Shown here piece after piece: positions 17,637-26,427 of a DNA stretch of 40,878 nucleotides. The notes under the pieces were generated by a model. That model saw only the letters and a program-made list of their open reading frames with translations, ran no database searches and was not told the DNA's origin. The position numbers and the translations under genes are program-made. Numbering within the stretch: the first letter of the stretch is position 1; every line of letters starts with the position of its first letter. Source of the stretch: Clostridiales bacterium (GTDB taxonomy: Bacteria > Bacillota > Clostridia > Christensenellales > Aristaeellaceae); the NCBI GenBank assembly GCA_012520375.1, contig JAAYOH010000025.1, positions 1-40,878 on the forward strand, read 5' to 3'.

Positions 17637-20555
17637 ATGAAGGAACACTTGTCACTGGGCATCGATATCGGCTCCACCACCACCAAGCTCATCTTGATCG
17701 ACAGGGGCGAAGTGGTCTATCAGCGGTACCGGCGGCACATGTCGAAGGTGCGGCAGACGACCCTGGAGATGCTGCGGGAGATGGAGATAGAGATGGAGCC
17801 GGGCCCCTTGTCCGTCACCATTTCGGGTTCCGCGGGGATGGGCCTGGCCCAGGGGGCGGGGCTGCCCTTTGTCCAGGAAGTGTACGCCACGGGGGAGATC
17901 GTAAGGCGCCTGGCCCCGGACACCGGGGTAGTGATCGAGCTGGGGGGCGAAGACGCCAAGGTGATCTTCTTCGGAGGCGGCGTGGATGAACGCATGAACG
18001 GCTCCTGTGCCGGTGGCACCGGCGCCTTCATCGACCAAATGGCCGTGCTGCTGGACATGACGGTGGACGAGATGGATGAAGCCAGCCTGAAAGCCTCCCG
18101 CATCTACCCCATCGCCTCCCGCTGCGGCGTGTTCGCCAAGTCCGATATCCAGCCCTTGCTGAACCAGGGCGCTTCCAAGTCCGACGTGGCCGCCAGTATC
18201 TTCCAGGCGGTGGTAAACCAGACCATCACGGGGTTGGTGCAAGGCCGGCGCATCGAGGGCAAGGTGATGTTTTTGGGCGGGCCCCTGCACTACTGCCGGG
18301 GGCTGCAGCGGCGCTTTGTGGAAACCCTGAAACTTGGGCCGGAACGGGCGGTGTTCCCGGAATACGCCCTGTACGCCGTGGCCATGGGCGCCGCCTTCGC
18401 AGCAAAAGACCGGGAAGCCATGGCCCTGGACGAGCTGATCCATACATTTCTGAACTGCCCGCACCTGGAGCAATGCGACCGGCTCCCCCCCCTCTTCCAA
18501 GATGAGGCAGAGTACCAGGCCTTCCGTGACCGGCACGAAAAGGCCTCGGTGCCCGTAAGGGACATCGCCTCCTACCGGGGCAAGGCCTGGCTGGGCATCG
18601 ACTGCGGCAGCACCACCACCAAGCTGGTGCTGATCGGGGAGGACCTCTCCCTGCTCCACACCTGGTACAGCGCCAACAGGGGTGACCCGGTAAGCCTGCT
18701 GAAAGAGCAATTGCTGCACCTCTACCAACTGTGTGGGGACCGGATCACCATCGCAGGCAGCGCAGTGACGGGGTACGGAGAGGACCTGATCCGCCATGCC
18801 CTGCACATCGACGAGGGGCTCGTGGAGACCATTGCCCACTACAAGGCGGCTTCCCACTTCCTGCCCGAGGCAGATTTCATCCTGGACATCGGGGGCCAGG
18901 ACATCAAGTGTTTTCGGATCCGCAACCGCGCCATCGACAGCATCATGCTGAACGAGGCCTGTTCCTCGGGCTGCGGCTCCTTTATCGAGACCTTTGCCCT
19001 GTCCATGGGCTATACGGTGGAGCACTTCGCCAAGCTGGGCCTGGCCGCCAAAGCGCCGGTGAACCTGGGTTCCCGGTGCACCGTGTTCATGAACTCCTCG
19101 GTGAAGCAGGCCCAGAAAGAGGGAGCCGGCGTGGAAGATATCTCCGCCGGGCTTTCGGTGAGTGTGGTGAAAAACGCCATCTACAAGGTCATCCGGGCGA
19201 CCTCCCCCACCGAATTGGGCCGGCACATCGTGGTGCAGGGGGGCACCTTCCACAACGATGCGGTGCTGCGGGCCTTCGAGCAGGAGATCGGCGCCCCGGT
19301 CATCCGGCCCGCCATCGCGGGGCTGATGGGAGCCTACGGCGCCGCGCTGCACAGCATGCGCCGAACCCATAGCAATATCCTGGGCCCGGATGCCCTGGCC
19401 CGCTTCACCCATACCTCCACCACCTCGGTATGCAAGGGCTGTACAAACCACTGCCATCTCACCATCAACCACTTTTCCGACGGCAGCCGCTACATCTCCG
19501 GCAATCGCTGTCAGAAGGGGCTGGGGATCGCGGGGGGAGAGGAGCTGCCCAACCTCTTCGCCTGGAAACAGGATTTTCTGGCCTCCCTGAAGCCCGTCCC
19601 CGGCGACCGGGGCAGCATCGGCATCCCGCTGACCCTGTCTACCTACGAACTGGCGCCCCTGTGGCACGGCCTGTTCACGGCTTTGGGCTATTCCGTACAC
19701 TTTTCCAAGCCCTCGAACCACGCCACCTATGAAAAGGGCCAGTTTACCATCCCCTCGGATACCGTCTGTTATCCCGCAAAAATCATGCACGGCCATATGC
19801 TGGAGCTGATGGAAGCGGGTATGGACCTGCTCTTTTACCCCGGGCTCACCCACAACCTGGACGAGGGCGCCTCGGACAACCACTACAACTGCCCCGTGGT
19901 GGCTTATTACGCCGAACTGCTGAAGGGCAACATGGACCAGCTTTCGGGGATCCGCTTCCTGTATCCCTACCTGAACCTGGACAGCCCCGCCGCCCTGGCA
20001 TCCTCCCTGTACAAAAGCCTTCGCGCCGTGGATGCCGGTATCAGCCGGAGGGAATTGCGAAGGGCCGCCAAGGCCGGCTTTGCCGCCTACGAAGTCTACC
20101 GGACCAGGCTGCGGGAGGAGGGGGAGAGGGCCCTGGCCTATGCCCGCTCCAAAGGACACCGGATCATGATCCTGGCAGGCCGGCCTTACCACGTGGACCC
20201 GGAGATCGGTCACGGCATCGACAAACTGGCCCTGTCCCTGGGCTTTGTGGTGGTCACCGAGGACAGCATCTGCCACCTGGCCCCGGTGCAGCACGTCAAG
20301 GTGCTGGACCAGTGGACCTTCCACGCCCGACTATACCGGGCCGCCGCCTACGCCGCCGCCCACCCCGACACCGAACTGGTTCAGCTGGTCTCCTTCGGCT
20401 GCGGGGTGGACGCCATCACCACCGACGAGGTGCGGGACATCCTGGAGAACGCGGGCAAGTACTACACCCAGATCAAGATCGACGAGATCACCAACCTGGG
20501 CGCCGTCCGCATCCGGCTGCGCAGCCTCCTGGGTGCGCTGGAAGAAAGGAGCTGA
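17637..20555 (+). CDS. Acyl-CoA dehydratase activase-like protein with two activase domains and a DUF2229-like region
   Basis: A 972-residue protein related to the ATP-dependent activators of 2-hydroxyacyl-CoA dehydratases, which inject an electron into the dehydratase at very low potential. It contains two full ASKHA activase domains. The first has GIDIGSTTTK (8-17), Cys124 in NGSCAGGTGAF and Cys163 in SRCGVFAKSD; the second has GIDCGSTTTK (about 321-330), Cys442 in NEACSSGCGSF and Cys481 in SRCTVF. The 39-residue Cys spacing equals that of the cluster ligands in classical HgdC, so one protein could hold a bridging [4Fe-4S] cluster that normally needs a homodimer. The C-terminal third (about 640-972, with DTVCYPAK and YNCPVV) matches the DUF2229/HgdB-like region of the long family. 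The start ATG has GGGGAAGGAA upstream. It forms an operon with the next gene, five bases apart. Its substrate and physiological role are not known. Confidence 0.9.
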   Translation: MKEHLSLGIDIGSTTTKLILIDRGEVVYQRYRRHMSKVRQTTLEMLREMEIEMEPGPLSVTISGSAGMGLAQGAGLPFVQEVYATGEIVRRLAPDTGVVIELGGEDAKVIFFGGGVDERMNGSCAGGTGAFIDQMAVLLDMTVDEMDEASLKASRIYPIASRCGVFAKSDIQPLLNQGASKSDVAASIFQAVVNQTITGLVQGRRIEGKVMFLGGPLHYCRGLQRRFVETLKLGPERAVFPEYALYAVAMGAAFAAKDREAMALDELIHTFLNCPHLEQCDRLPPLFQDEAEYQAFRDRHEKASVPVRDIASYRGKAWLGIDCGSTTTKLVLIGEDLSLLHTWYSANRGDPVSLLKEQLLHLYQLCGDRITIAGSAVTGYGEDLIRHALHIDEGLVETIAHYKAASHFLPEADFILDIGGQDIKCFRIRNRAIDSIMLNEACSSGCGSFIETFALSMGYTVEHFAKLGLAAKAPVNLGSRCTVFMNSSVKQAQKEGAGVEDISAGLSVSVVKNAIYKVIRATSPTELGRHIVVQGGTFHNDAVLRAFEQEIGAPVIRPAIAGLMGAYGAALHSMRRTHSNILGPDALARFTHTSTTSVCKGCTNHCHLTINHFSDGSRYISGNRCQKGLGIAGGEELPNLFAWKQDFLASLKPVPGDRGSIGIPLTLSTYELAPLWHGLFTALGYSVHFSKPSNHATYEKGQFTIPSDTVCYPAKIMHGHMLELMEAGMDLLFYPGLTHNLDEGASDNHYNCPVVAYYAELLKGNMDQLSGIRFLYPYLNLDSPAALASSLYKSLRAVDAGISRRELRRAAKAGFAAYEVYRTRLREEGERALAYARSKGHRIMILAGRPYHVDPEIGHGIDKLALSLGFVVVTEDSICHLAPVQHVKVLDQWTFHARLYRAAAYAAAHPDTELVQLVSFGCGVDAITTDEVRDILENAGKYYTQIKIDEITNLGAVRIRLRSLLGALEERS

Positions 20556-20560
20556 GGTCT

Positions 20561-21814
20561 ATGCATGACAAGTCTTTCGTCCCTTTCACCAAAGAGATGA
20601 TCGGGGAATACACCATCCTGATACCCAACATGTTGCCCATGCACTTCAAGCTGATCGTCAGCGTCATGAAGACCTACGGCTACAACATGGAGCTGCTGGA
20701 GACCACCGGCCCCTATATCGCCGAGACGGGACTGCGCTACACCCACAACGACACCTGTTATCCGGCCATTCTGGTCATCGGGCAGTTCATGGACGCCCTG
20801 CTGTCCGGCCGCTACGACCCCCACAAAACCGCTTTGATCATGTTTCAGACCGGAGGCGGCTGCCGGGCCTCCAACTACATCTCCCTGATCCGAAAGGCTC
20901 TTTCCAAGGCGGGGATGGAATACGTACCCGTCATTTCCTTCAGCCTGGCGGGGCTGGAAAAGCACTCGGGCTTCCGGCTCACCCTGAAAAAGCTGCATCG
21001 GATGATGTACGCCATCCTGTACGGGGACCTGCTGATGAACCTGCTCAACCAGGTGCGGCCCTACGAGGATGTGCCCGGCAGCGCCCAGGCCCTGGCGGAT
21101 TCCTGGACCCGAAAGCTGGGCACCGAACTGGGCGCCGCAAAACATATCCGCTACAAAAAGGTGCTTCAAGACTATCGAGCCATCGTGGACGCCTTCGCCG
21201 CCATCCCGGTACACAAAAAAGATGCCGTGAAAGTGGGCATCGTGGGGGAGATTTTTGTCAAATATTCGCCCCTGGCCAACAACGACCTGGAGCGCTTCAT
21301 CATCGCGGAGGGGGGCCAGCCGGTGGTGCCCGGGCTGGTGGATTTCTGCCTGTACTACGTGTACAACGCCCTGCTGGAGTTCACCCTGTACCGGCGGGAC
21401 TTTCTGAAGCACCTGCTGTTCCGCCCCATTTACCGGCTGTTGAACCAAAAACGGGACCATATCAGCCGCATCCTCTCCGAAAGCGGACGCTTTGAGGGGC
21501 TCACCCCCTTTGCGGAAGTGGTGCGCTCGGTGGACGGGCTCATCCATCACGCGGTGAAGATGGGAGAGGGCTGGCTGCTCACCGCCGAGATGATGGAACT
21601 GGCCCGATCGGGCTGCGACAACATCGTCTGTACCCAGCCCTTTGGCTGCCTGCCCAACCACATTTGCGGCAAGGGCATGATGAAACCGCTGAAGGAACTT
21701 TGCCCCAGCCTGAACATCGTAGCCATCGACTACGACGCCGGGGCTTCCCGGGTCAACCAGGAGAACCGGCTGAGGTTGATGCTGGCCAATGCGTTGAAGA
21801 AGCAGGACGCCTGA
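20561..21814 (+). CDS. 2-hydroxyacyl-CoA dehydratase-like protein, partner of the double activase
   Basis: A 417-residue protein of the HgdB-like/DUF2229 type, equivalent to the C-terminal part of the ~1400-residue activase-dehydratase fusion proteins found in many anaerobic Bacillota; here it is a separate gene. Conserved cysteines likely to bind an Fe-S cluster lie in NDTCYPAI (about 67), TGGGCRASNYI (about 104), and CTQPFGCLPNHICGKG (about 352-365). The C-terminal IDYDAGASRVNQENRL is typical of the family. The ATG at 20561 is preceded by AAAGGAG within the end of the activase gene. The enzyme activity is an inference from family membership; no CoA transferase or dehydrogenase of a classical fermentation pathway is nearby. 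Confidence 0.85.
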   Translation: MHDKSFVPFTKEMIGEYTILIPNMLPMHFKLIVSVMKTYGYNMELLETTGPYIAETGLRYTHNDTCYPAILVIGQFMDALLSGRYDPHKTALIMFQTGGGCRASNYISLIRKALSKAGMEYVPVISFSLAGLEKHSGFRLTLKKLHRMMYAILYGDLLMNLLNQVRPYEDVPGSAQALADSWTRKLGTELGAAKHIRYKKVLQDYRAIVDAFAAIPVHKKDAVKVGIVGEIFVKYSPLANNDLERFIIAEGGQPVVPGLVDFCLYYVYNALLEFTLYRRDFLKHLLFRPIYRLLNQKRDHISRILSESGRFEGLTPFAEVVRSVDGLIHHAVKMGEGWLLTAEMMELARSGCDNIVCTQPFGCLPNHICGKGMMKPLKELCPSLNIVAIDYDAGASRVNQENRLRLMLANALKKQDA

Positions 21815-21895
21815 GGCGCAGCCCCTCCGGAGCATCCTGATTTCGATTCGGGATTGTATCCCGGCGTTGTGGGGTTTGTCCTTCAGGCGCTTTTT
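21808..21895 (+). terminator. Possible branched terminator of the activase operon
   Basis: CGCCTGA (21808-21814, covering the stop codon) can pair with TCAGGCG (21883-21889), which is followed by CTTTTT. The interval contains an inner hairpin CGGGAT-TGT-ATCCCG. The large loop makes this less certain than the other terminators. Confidence 0.35.
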
Positions 21896-21918
21896 CCATC
21901 CTCTTCACGGTGGGATCC

Positions 21919-21953
21919 AAAACAGGCGGGGGCACTCCTTCGGGCCCCGCCTG
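21919..21953 (-). terminator. Terminator of the DUF1015/nucleotidyltransferase operon
   Basis: A 10-bp GC-rich stem (CAGGCGGGGC, one bulged base, 21923-21953) is followed on the minus strand by TTTT. It sits about 30 bases beyond the nucleotidyltransferase stop codon. Confidence 0.8.
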
Positions 21954-21984
21954 ATCCAATGCTTTTTTGCCTGTCTGCCCGCTT

Positions 21985-22896
21985 TTACGCCCAGAGTCTT
22001 TCGGGATACACCTGCTGCCGCCGCATTTCGGCGACGGCCTCCTGCACGAAGGGCATGTCTCCCCGGTACGTGACCCCGTACCACTTGGCCCCGGTGGTCA
22101 GCACCCGTACGCTGCCTCGTCCTTCCCGGATCAGCCGGTCCGGAATGCCGGGAAGGAAGTACTCGCTGGTCAGGGGGGTAGTGGGCAGGTTGTCCCGCAA
22201 AAAATCCAAGAAGCCCTCCTCCGCAAACTGCAGCACCGAGGGCTGGAAGCCCCAGAAGTTCAGAGAAACCACGGTGCCCCGGGGCACGAATACCAGGGAA
22301 CCATCCTCCCGGGGATAGGTGGCTCCCCCCGGGTCTGGCAGGATGCCGGTGCGCTCCTGGATGGCGGCCAGATTGCCGCGTTCGTCCAGGCTGCACACCC
22401 CCCGCGCCACGCTTCCGTTGTCGCTGAGGGTGTTTTCGATCAGGTAGCTGACCATGGCGTGTTCATCCCCGGCCCTGGGGGCAGCCAGGAAATCATATAG
22501 CACCTGGTAGGCCTCCCGCCCGTAGAAGTCGTCCGCGTTGATCACCGCAAAGGGGGCGTTGATGTGCTCCTTGGCGCACAGCAGGGCGTGGCCGGTACCC
22601 CAGGGTTTTTGCCTGCCCTCGGGCACGGAAAAACCGGAGGGCAGCATATCCAAGGCCTGGTGGGCGTAGCGCAGCCGGACAAAGGGCCGGATGCGCCGGC
22701 CGATCCGTTCCTCGAAGGCCCCCTCGTGTTCGGGCTTGACGATGATGACCACCTCTTCAAATCCGGCCCGCAGGGCATCGAAAATGGAATAGTCGATGAT
22801 CAGATGCCCCGCCTCGTCCAGGGGGGCAATCTGTTTCATGCCGCCGAATCGGCTTCCGAGGCCGGCGGCCATGATGATCAGCTGAGGCCTGTGCAT
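21985..22896 (-). CDS. Nucleotidyltransferase family protein (sugar-phosphate NTP-transferase fold)
   Basis: A 303-residue protein beginning with the nucleotide-binding signature IIMAAGLGSRFGGMKQ (about residues 6-21) and carrying the acceptor-type INADDFYG near residue 115. This places it among NTP-transferases that activate sugar 1-phosphates or related phosphates; substrate unknown. The ATG at 22896 has GAAGGAGAG upstream; a longer in-frame extension reaches 23142 but lies inside the DUF1015 gene and is rejected, although another in-frame ATG at 22932 is possible. It follows the DUF1015 gene by 32 bp in the same transcript, which suggests the two work in one pathway. Confidence 0.87.
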   Translation of the reverse strand: MHRPQLIIMAAGLGSRFGGMKQIAPLDEAGHLIIDYSIFDALRAGFEEVVIIVKPEHEGAFEERIGRRIRPFVRLRYAHQALDMLPSGFSVPEGRQKPWGTGHALLCAKEHINAPFAVINADDFYGREAYQVLYDFLAAPRAGDEHAMVSYLIENTLSDNGSVARGVCSLDERGNLAAIQERTGILPDPGGATYPREDGSLVFVPRGTVVSLNFWGFQPSVLQFAEEGFLDFLRDNLPTTPLTSEYFLPGIPDRLIREGRGSVRVLTTGAKWYGVTYRGDMPFVQEAVAEMRRQQVYPERLWA

Positions 22897-22928
22897 GGGT
22901 GTCTCTCCTTCTTTTGGCAGTGCCCGGC

Positions 22929-24155
22929 TCATCGGATCGCCCTGCATTCCGTGTAATAGCGCTTGTCCCAGGCCTCGCCCATGGAGAAGGTCTTCCTTGG
23001 CAGCGGACCGCCGCAGCGCACCGAGGGGAAAAGTGTGCCTTTGTCCATGGAGGTCAGGCGGATGCCCAGGGCATCCAGGCGCTTCAGGGCATCCAGCCCG
23101 TGGATGTAGTCCAGAGAGCATTCCGGATGCCCCGCCAGCCACTGGTCAAGAAATGGCTGCAGGACGGCCACTGCCAGGGGATTGTCGGCATTCCGGATGG
23201 CGTAGGGGACATCATCCAGGAACAGATCGGCCTCTTCCGGGGCGCAGGGCGCCAGTTCCATCCCTCTCTCGCGGCAGTACGCCGCAAAGTCAGCCCGCAA
23301 TTCCCCGGGATCCGCCCCGAACAGAGCCCGGTGGATGGGCTCGAACACCAGGGCGGGATCATACAGGTTGACCAGTTCCACCATGGCATAGCGGGCGGGA
23401 TGGTCCGCGGGCAGCGCACTCCCCTGCTCGGTTTTCATTTCTTCCCAGCAGGCCTTGGCGGTGGCCAGGGAGTGATTGCCGTCCCCCACCGCGAAAAGGA
23501 ACCCGTCGCAGCCCGCCTTCAGCCGGGCAAGCGCCTTGGCCAGCGCCTGCAGATCTTCGGGCCCGGTCACCGCCCAGCCCTTCAAATATCCGCCCCCTTC
23601 CATGAGCCGGAAATCGTACAGGGGCTGCAGGGTATCCCGCCGGGCGTACAGGGGCTCGAGGAGGCTGCGTCCGGGATCGTCCGCCAGCAGCATCACGTGG
23701 CTCAGCTCCAGGGGCGCGCCCCGGCGGATCGCCATGCGGGGCGGGATGCGTTCGGTCACCGTTCCCTCGGTGCAGCGGATCAGGGGCGCTGCCCCCGGGG
23801 CGTAGTCGTAACATTCCAGGTCTATGGCCGCGACCAGCCCCAGCCGGGGCCCGCAGCTGGTGCCCCGCTCCAGCAATACAAAGCCTTCCACTGCCCGGCC
23901 CAGAACCTCGTCCCGACATTCCGTCATACGCCGGTGGATGGCGGGGATGTCGGGGCCCTTGTCCAAAAAGCATTCGGGGAAGATCAGATCCAGGGTGGAG
24001 GGGGCATCCCCTACATAGTCTGCCACCCGCTGCCAGTATTCGGGATCCGACGTGTGTTGGTCACAGGCGATCACGGACCAGCGCCCCATATCAACCCCCT
24101 TTTTCGGCAGCAGCAGGCGGGGGATCGTCAGACCGTATGCGGAAAATATCGACAT
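22929..24155 (-). CDS. DUF1015 family protein
   Basis: A 408-residue member of DUF1015 (COG4198), recognised by the opening RWSVIACDQHTSDPEYW, the central FLFAVGDGNHSLATAKACW, and HPARYAMVELVNLYDPALVFEPIHR. Other members frequently neighbour serine-biosynthesis genes, and the family is distantly related to ParB/Srx-fold proteins that include serine kinases, so a small-molecule kinase role has been considered; nothing here proves it. Here the neighbour is a nucleotidyltransferase instead. The ATG at 24155 follows AAGGAGTTTGAGG. It is divergent from rluF. The family assignment is solid, the function open. Confidence 0.88.
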   Translation of the reverse strand: MSIFSAYGLTIPRLLLPKKGVDMGRWSVIACDQHTSDPEYWQRVADYVGDAPSTLDLIFPECFLDKGPDIPAIHRRMTECRDEVLGRAVEGFVLLERGTSCGPRLGLVAAIDLECYDYAPGAAPLIRCTEGTVTERIPPRMAIRRGAPLELSHVMLLADDPGRSLLEPLYARRDTLQPLYDFRLMEGGGYLKGWAVTGPEDLQALAKALARLKAGCDGFLFAVGDGNHSLATAKACWEEMKTEQGSALPADHPARYAMVELVNLYDPALVFEPIHRALFGADPGELRADFAAYCRERGMELAPCAPEEADLFLDDVPYAIRNADNPLAVAVLQPFLDQWLAGHPECSLDYIHGLDALKRLDALGIRLTSMDKGTLFPSVRCGGPLPRKTFSMGEAWDKRYYTECRAIR

Positions 24156-24170
24156 TTGACCTCAAACTCC

Positions 24171-24199
24171 TTGCCCATTTTATGGCTGTATTGTATCAT
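24171..24199 (+). promoter_or_regulatory. Promoter of rluF
   Basis: TTGCCC (24171-24176), 17-base spacer, TATCAT (24194-24199), about 40 bases before the start codon. Confidence 0.55.
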
Positions 24200-24237
24200 G
24201 GACAGAGGGACCGGGTCGACGGCGAAAGAGGGGAATT

Positions 24238-24981
24238 ATGTTAATGATTCAGGATAAGGGCGGAAAACGGCTGAACAAGTACCTGGCCGACAGCGGCTTT
24301 TGCTCACGGCGGGAGGCCGACCGGCTGATCGCAGCGGGCAAAGTGCTGGTGGACGGACGGCTGGGCGTCCTGGGGGATCGGGTGCTGCCCGGCATGCGGG
24401 TGGAAGTAGCGGGCAAAGTGCTCAGCGGCGAGAGCCCGCGGGTGTACCTGGCGCTGAACAAGCCGGTGGGCATCGTGTGCACCGCAGACCAGCGGGAACC
24501 CCTGAACGTGGTGGATTACATCGGATATCCCGCCCGCATCTATCCGGTCGGCCGTCTGGACAAGGAGTCCGGGGGGCTGCTTTTGCTCACCAGCGACGGA
24601 GAGATCGTCAACCGCATCCTGCGGGCGGCGGGCGGCCACGAAAAAGAGTATCTCGTGGTGGTGGACAAGGCCCTGAGCCCCGATTTTTTGAAGGCCATGG
24701 CGGAGGGCGTGGAGATCCTCGGCCGGCGCACCCTGCCCTGCCGCATCCAGCAGCTCACGGTGAACAGTTTCCGGCTGGTGCTGGTGCAAGGTATGAACCG
24801 GCAAATCCGGCGAATGTGCGAAGCCCTGGGCTACCGGGTGCGCTCCCTGAAGCGGGTGCGCATCATGAATATCACCCTGGAGGGATTGGAGCCGGGCGAG
24901 TGGCGGCACTTGACGCAGGCGGAAGTAGAAGAGATGCTTCGGCTGAGCGACGCCGGTCGGACAACGCCCGGTCCCAGGTGA
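24238..24981 (+). CDS. rluF: 23S rRNA pseudouridine synthase, RluF type
   Basis: A 247-residue RsuA/RluB/RluE/RluF-family enzyme that isomerises uridine in large-subunit rRNA. It has an N-terminal S4 RNA-binding domain (RLNKYLADSGFCSRREADRLI, about 11-31) and a catalytic domain with the nucleophile Asp108 in GRLDKESGGLL. Features shared with RluF rather than RluB are LNKPVGIVCTAD, ILRAAGGHEKEYLVVVDK, QGMNRQIRRMCEALGYRV and the end EWRHLTQAE. Two in-frame start codons (24238 and 24244) follow GAGGGG; I kept the first. A hairpin overlaps its stop codon (24978-25001) but lacks a T run. Confidence 0.92.
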   Translation: MLMIQDKGGKRLNKYLADSGFCSRREADRLIAAGKVLVDGRLGVLGDRVLPGMRVEVAGKVLSGESPRVYLALNKPVGIVCTADQREPLNVVDYIGYPARIYPVGRLDKESGGLLLLTSDGEIVNRILRAAGGHEKEYLVVVDKALSPDFLKAMAEGVEILGRRTLPCRIQQLTVNSFRLVLVQGMNRQIRRMCEALGYRVRSLKRVRIMNITLEGLEPGEWRHLTQAEVEEMLRLSDAGRTTPGPR

Positions 24982-25001
24982 GAAACCCGCAGGTTTTTCA
25001 C
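24978..25001 (+). other. Hairpin over the rluF stop codon
   Basis: GTGAGAAACC pairs over ten positions (one G-U) with GGTTTTTCAC around a CGCA loop. There is no T run directly after it, so it may be a weak or factor-dependent terminator, or only a stabilising 3' structure, ahead of the murA promoter. Confidence 0.35.
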
Positions 25002-25082
25002 AAGGGCCTGGTCAAACGCCTGGATTTTTGTGCTTTTCGGCAGAAGACGGCGGATGCTTTCCCAGCAAAACAGGAAAAACAC

Positions 25083-25111
25083 TTGCCTGATCCCGCAAAG
25101 CAGGGTATAAT
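25083..25111 (+). promoter_or_regulatory. Sigma-A promoter of murA-thrS
   Basis: TTGCCT (25083-25088), 17-base spacer, consensus TATAAT (25106-25111), 29 bases before the murA start codon. Confidence 0.8.
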
Positions 25112-25140
25112 AGGTGGGTCAAATGTTGGAAGGGGTTAGT

Positions 25141-26412
25141 ATGTACATCATGTCTGAAAGAATGCGTATACACGGCGGTATCCCTCTGAAGGGCGAAGTA
25201 GCGGTCAGCGGCGGAAAAAACGCTTCCCTCGCCATCATCCCGGCGACCCTGCTGGCCAGTTCCCCCTGCACGCTGGAGAACGTGCCCGATATAGAGGATG
25301 TGCGGGTGACAATAGAGATGCTGCGCTGCCTGGGCGCGGAGGTGGAGTTCGAGAACAACGTCCTGCTGGTGGATCCCACCACGGTGAAACACCACAGCGT
25401 CCCCTACGAGTACGCCAGCCTCATGCGCGCTTCCTATTATCTGGCGCCGGTGCTGCTGGGCCTTTTCAAGCGCGCCGAGGTGCCCCTGCCCGGCGGCTGT
25501 CCCATCGGCGCCCGACCCATCGACCAGACCATCAAGGGTATGACCGCCCTGGGGGCCGATGTGGAGATCAAAGGGGGGGCCATACACGCGAGCACCAAGG
25601 GCCTCCGCGGCGCGGATGTGTACCTGGACATGGTCAGCGTGGGCGCGACGGTCAACACCGTGCTCACCGCGGTGAATGCCAGCGGCAATACCACCATACA
25701 CAACAGCGCCAAGGAACCCCACGTCGTGGATCTGGCCAACTTCCTGAACTCCATGGGCGCCCGCATCAAGGGCGCAGGCACCGACACCATCCGCGTCGCC
25801 GGGGGCCGGCCCCTGCGGGGCTCCACCTACACCGTCATCCCGGACCAGATCGAGACCGGTACCCTGATGATCGCGGCGGCTGCCACCCGGGGCGATGTGA
25901 TCATCTCCGGGGCCATTCCCACCCACATGGAGGCGCTGAGCGCCAAATTGTTGGAGATGGGGGTATATGTAGGGGAAGAAGACGACCGCATCCACATCCG
26001 CTCCGAGGGAAAACTGCGGGCGGTGAATGTAAAGACCCAGGTGTACCCGGGCTTTCCCACGGACCTGCAGCAGCCCATGGCCGCCCTTCTGAGCACCGCC
26101 AAAGGCTCCTCCACCATCACGGAGACCATCTACGAGTCCCGCTTGCTCTATGTGGAGGAACTGAACCGCATGGGCGCCAACATCCGCCTGTTCGGGCGCA
26201 CCGCCGTGTTGGACGGCGCCGATCAGCTCAACGGCGCACCCGTCACCGCCAACGACCTGCGGGCAGGAGCTTCCATGATCATCGCCGGACTGATGGCGGA
26301 GGGTGTCACCGACATTTATGGACTGAATTGTATCCAGCGGGGCTATGATCGCATCGACGAAAAGCTGCGCAGGCTGGGCGCCAGGGTAGAAATCCTGGGT
26401 ACAGGCAGATAA
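25141..26412 (+). CDS. murA: UDP-N-acetylglucosamine 1-carboxyvinyltransferase
   Basis: Catalyses the first committed step of peptidoglycan synthesis, transfer of enolpyruvate from PEP to UDP-GlcNAc. The 423-residue protein has the substrate Lys-Asn in SGGKNASL (about residues 22-29), the catalytic Cys120 in GGCPIGARPID (the fosfomycin target), and FPTDLQQP near residue 303 containing the catalytic Asp. The start ATG at 25141 is placed five bases after AAGGGG; a second ATG at 25150 is possible. thrS follows after 15 bp, so both are probably cotranscribed. Confidence 0.96.
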   Translation: MYIMSERMRIHGGIPLKGEVAVSGGKNASLAIIPATLLASSPCTLENVPDIEDVRVTIEMLRCLGAEVEFENNVLLVDPTTVKHHSVPYEYASLMRASYYLAPVLLGLFKRAEVPLPGGCPIGARPIDQTIKGMTALGADVEIKGGAIHASTKGLRGADVYLDMVSVGATVNTVLTAVNASGNTTIHNSAKEPHVVDLANFLNSMGARIKGAGTDTIRVAGGRPLRGSTYTVIPDQIETGTLMIAAAATRGDVIISGAIPTHMEALSAKLLEMGVYVGEEDDRIHIRSEGKLRAVNVKTQVYPGFPTDLQQPMAALLSTAKGSSTITETIYESRLLYVEELNRMGANIRLFGRTAVLDGADQLNGAPVTANDLRAGASMIIAGLMAEGVTDIYGLNCIQRGYDRIDEKLRRLGARVEILGTGR

Positions 26413-26427
26413 CTTGGAGGCATGCAC

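Noticed and set aside
17652-20324. 890-codon open frame on the minus strand across the activase gene.
   Set aside because: Shadow of a clearly identified gene; composition rich in Gly, His, Gln and Val with no family motif.
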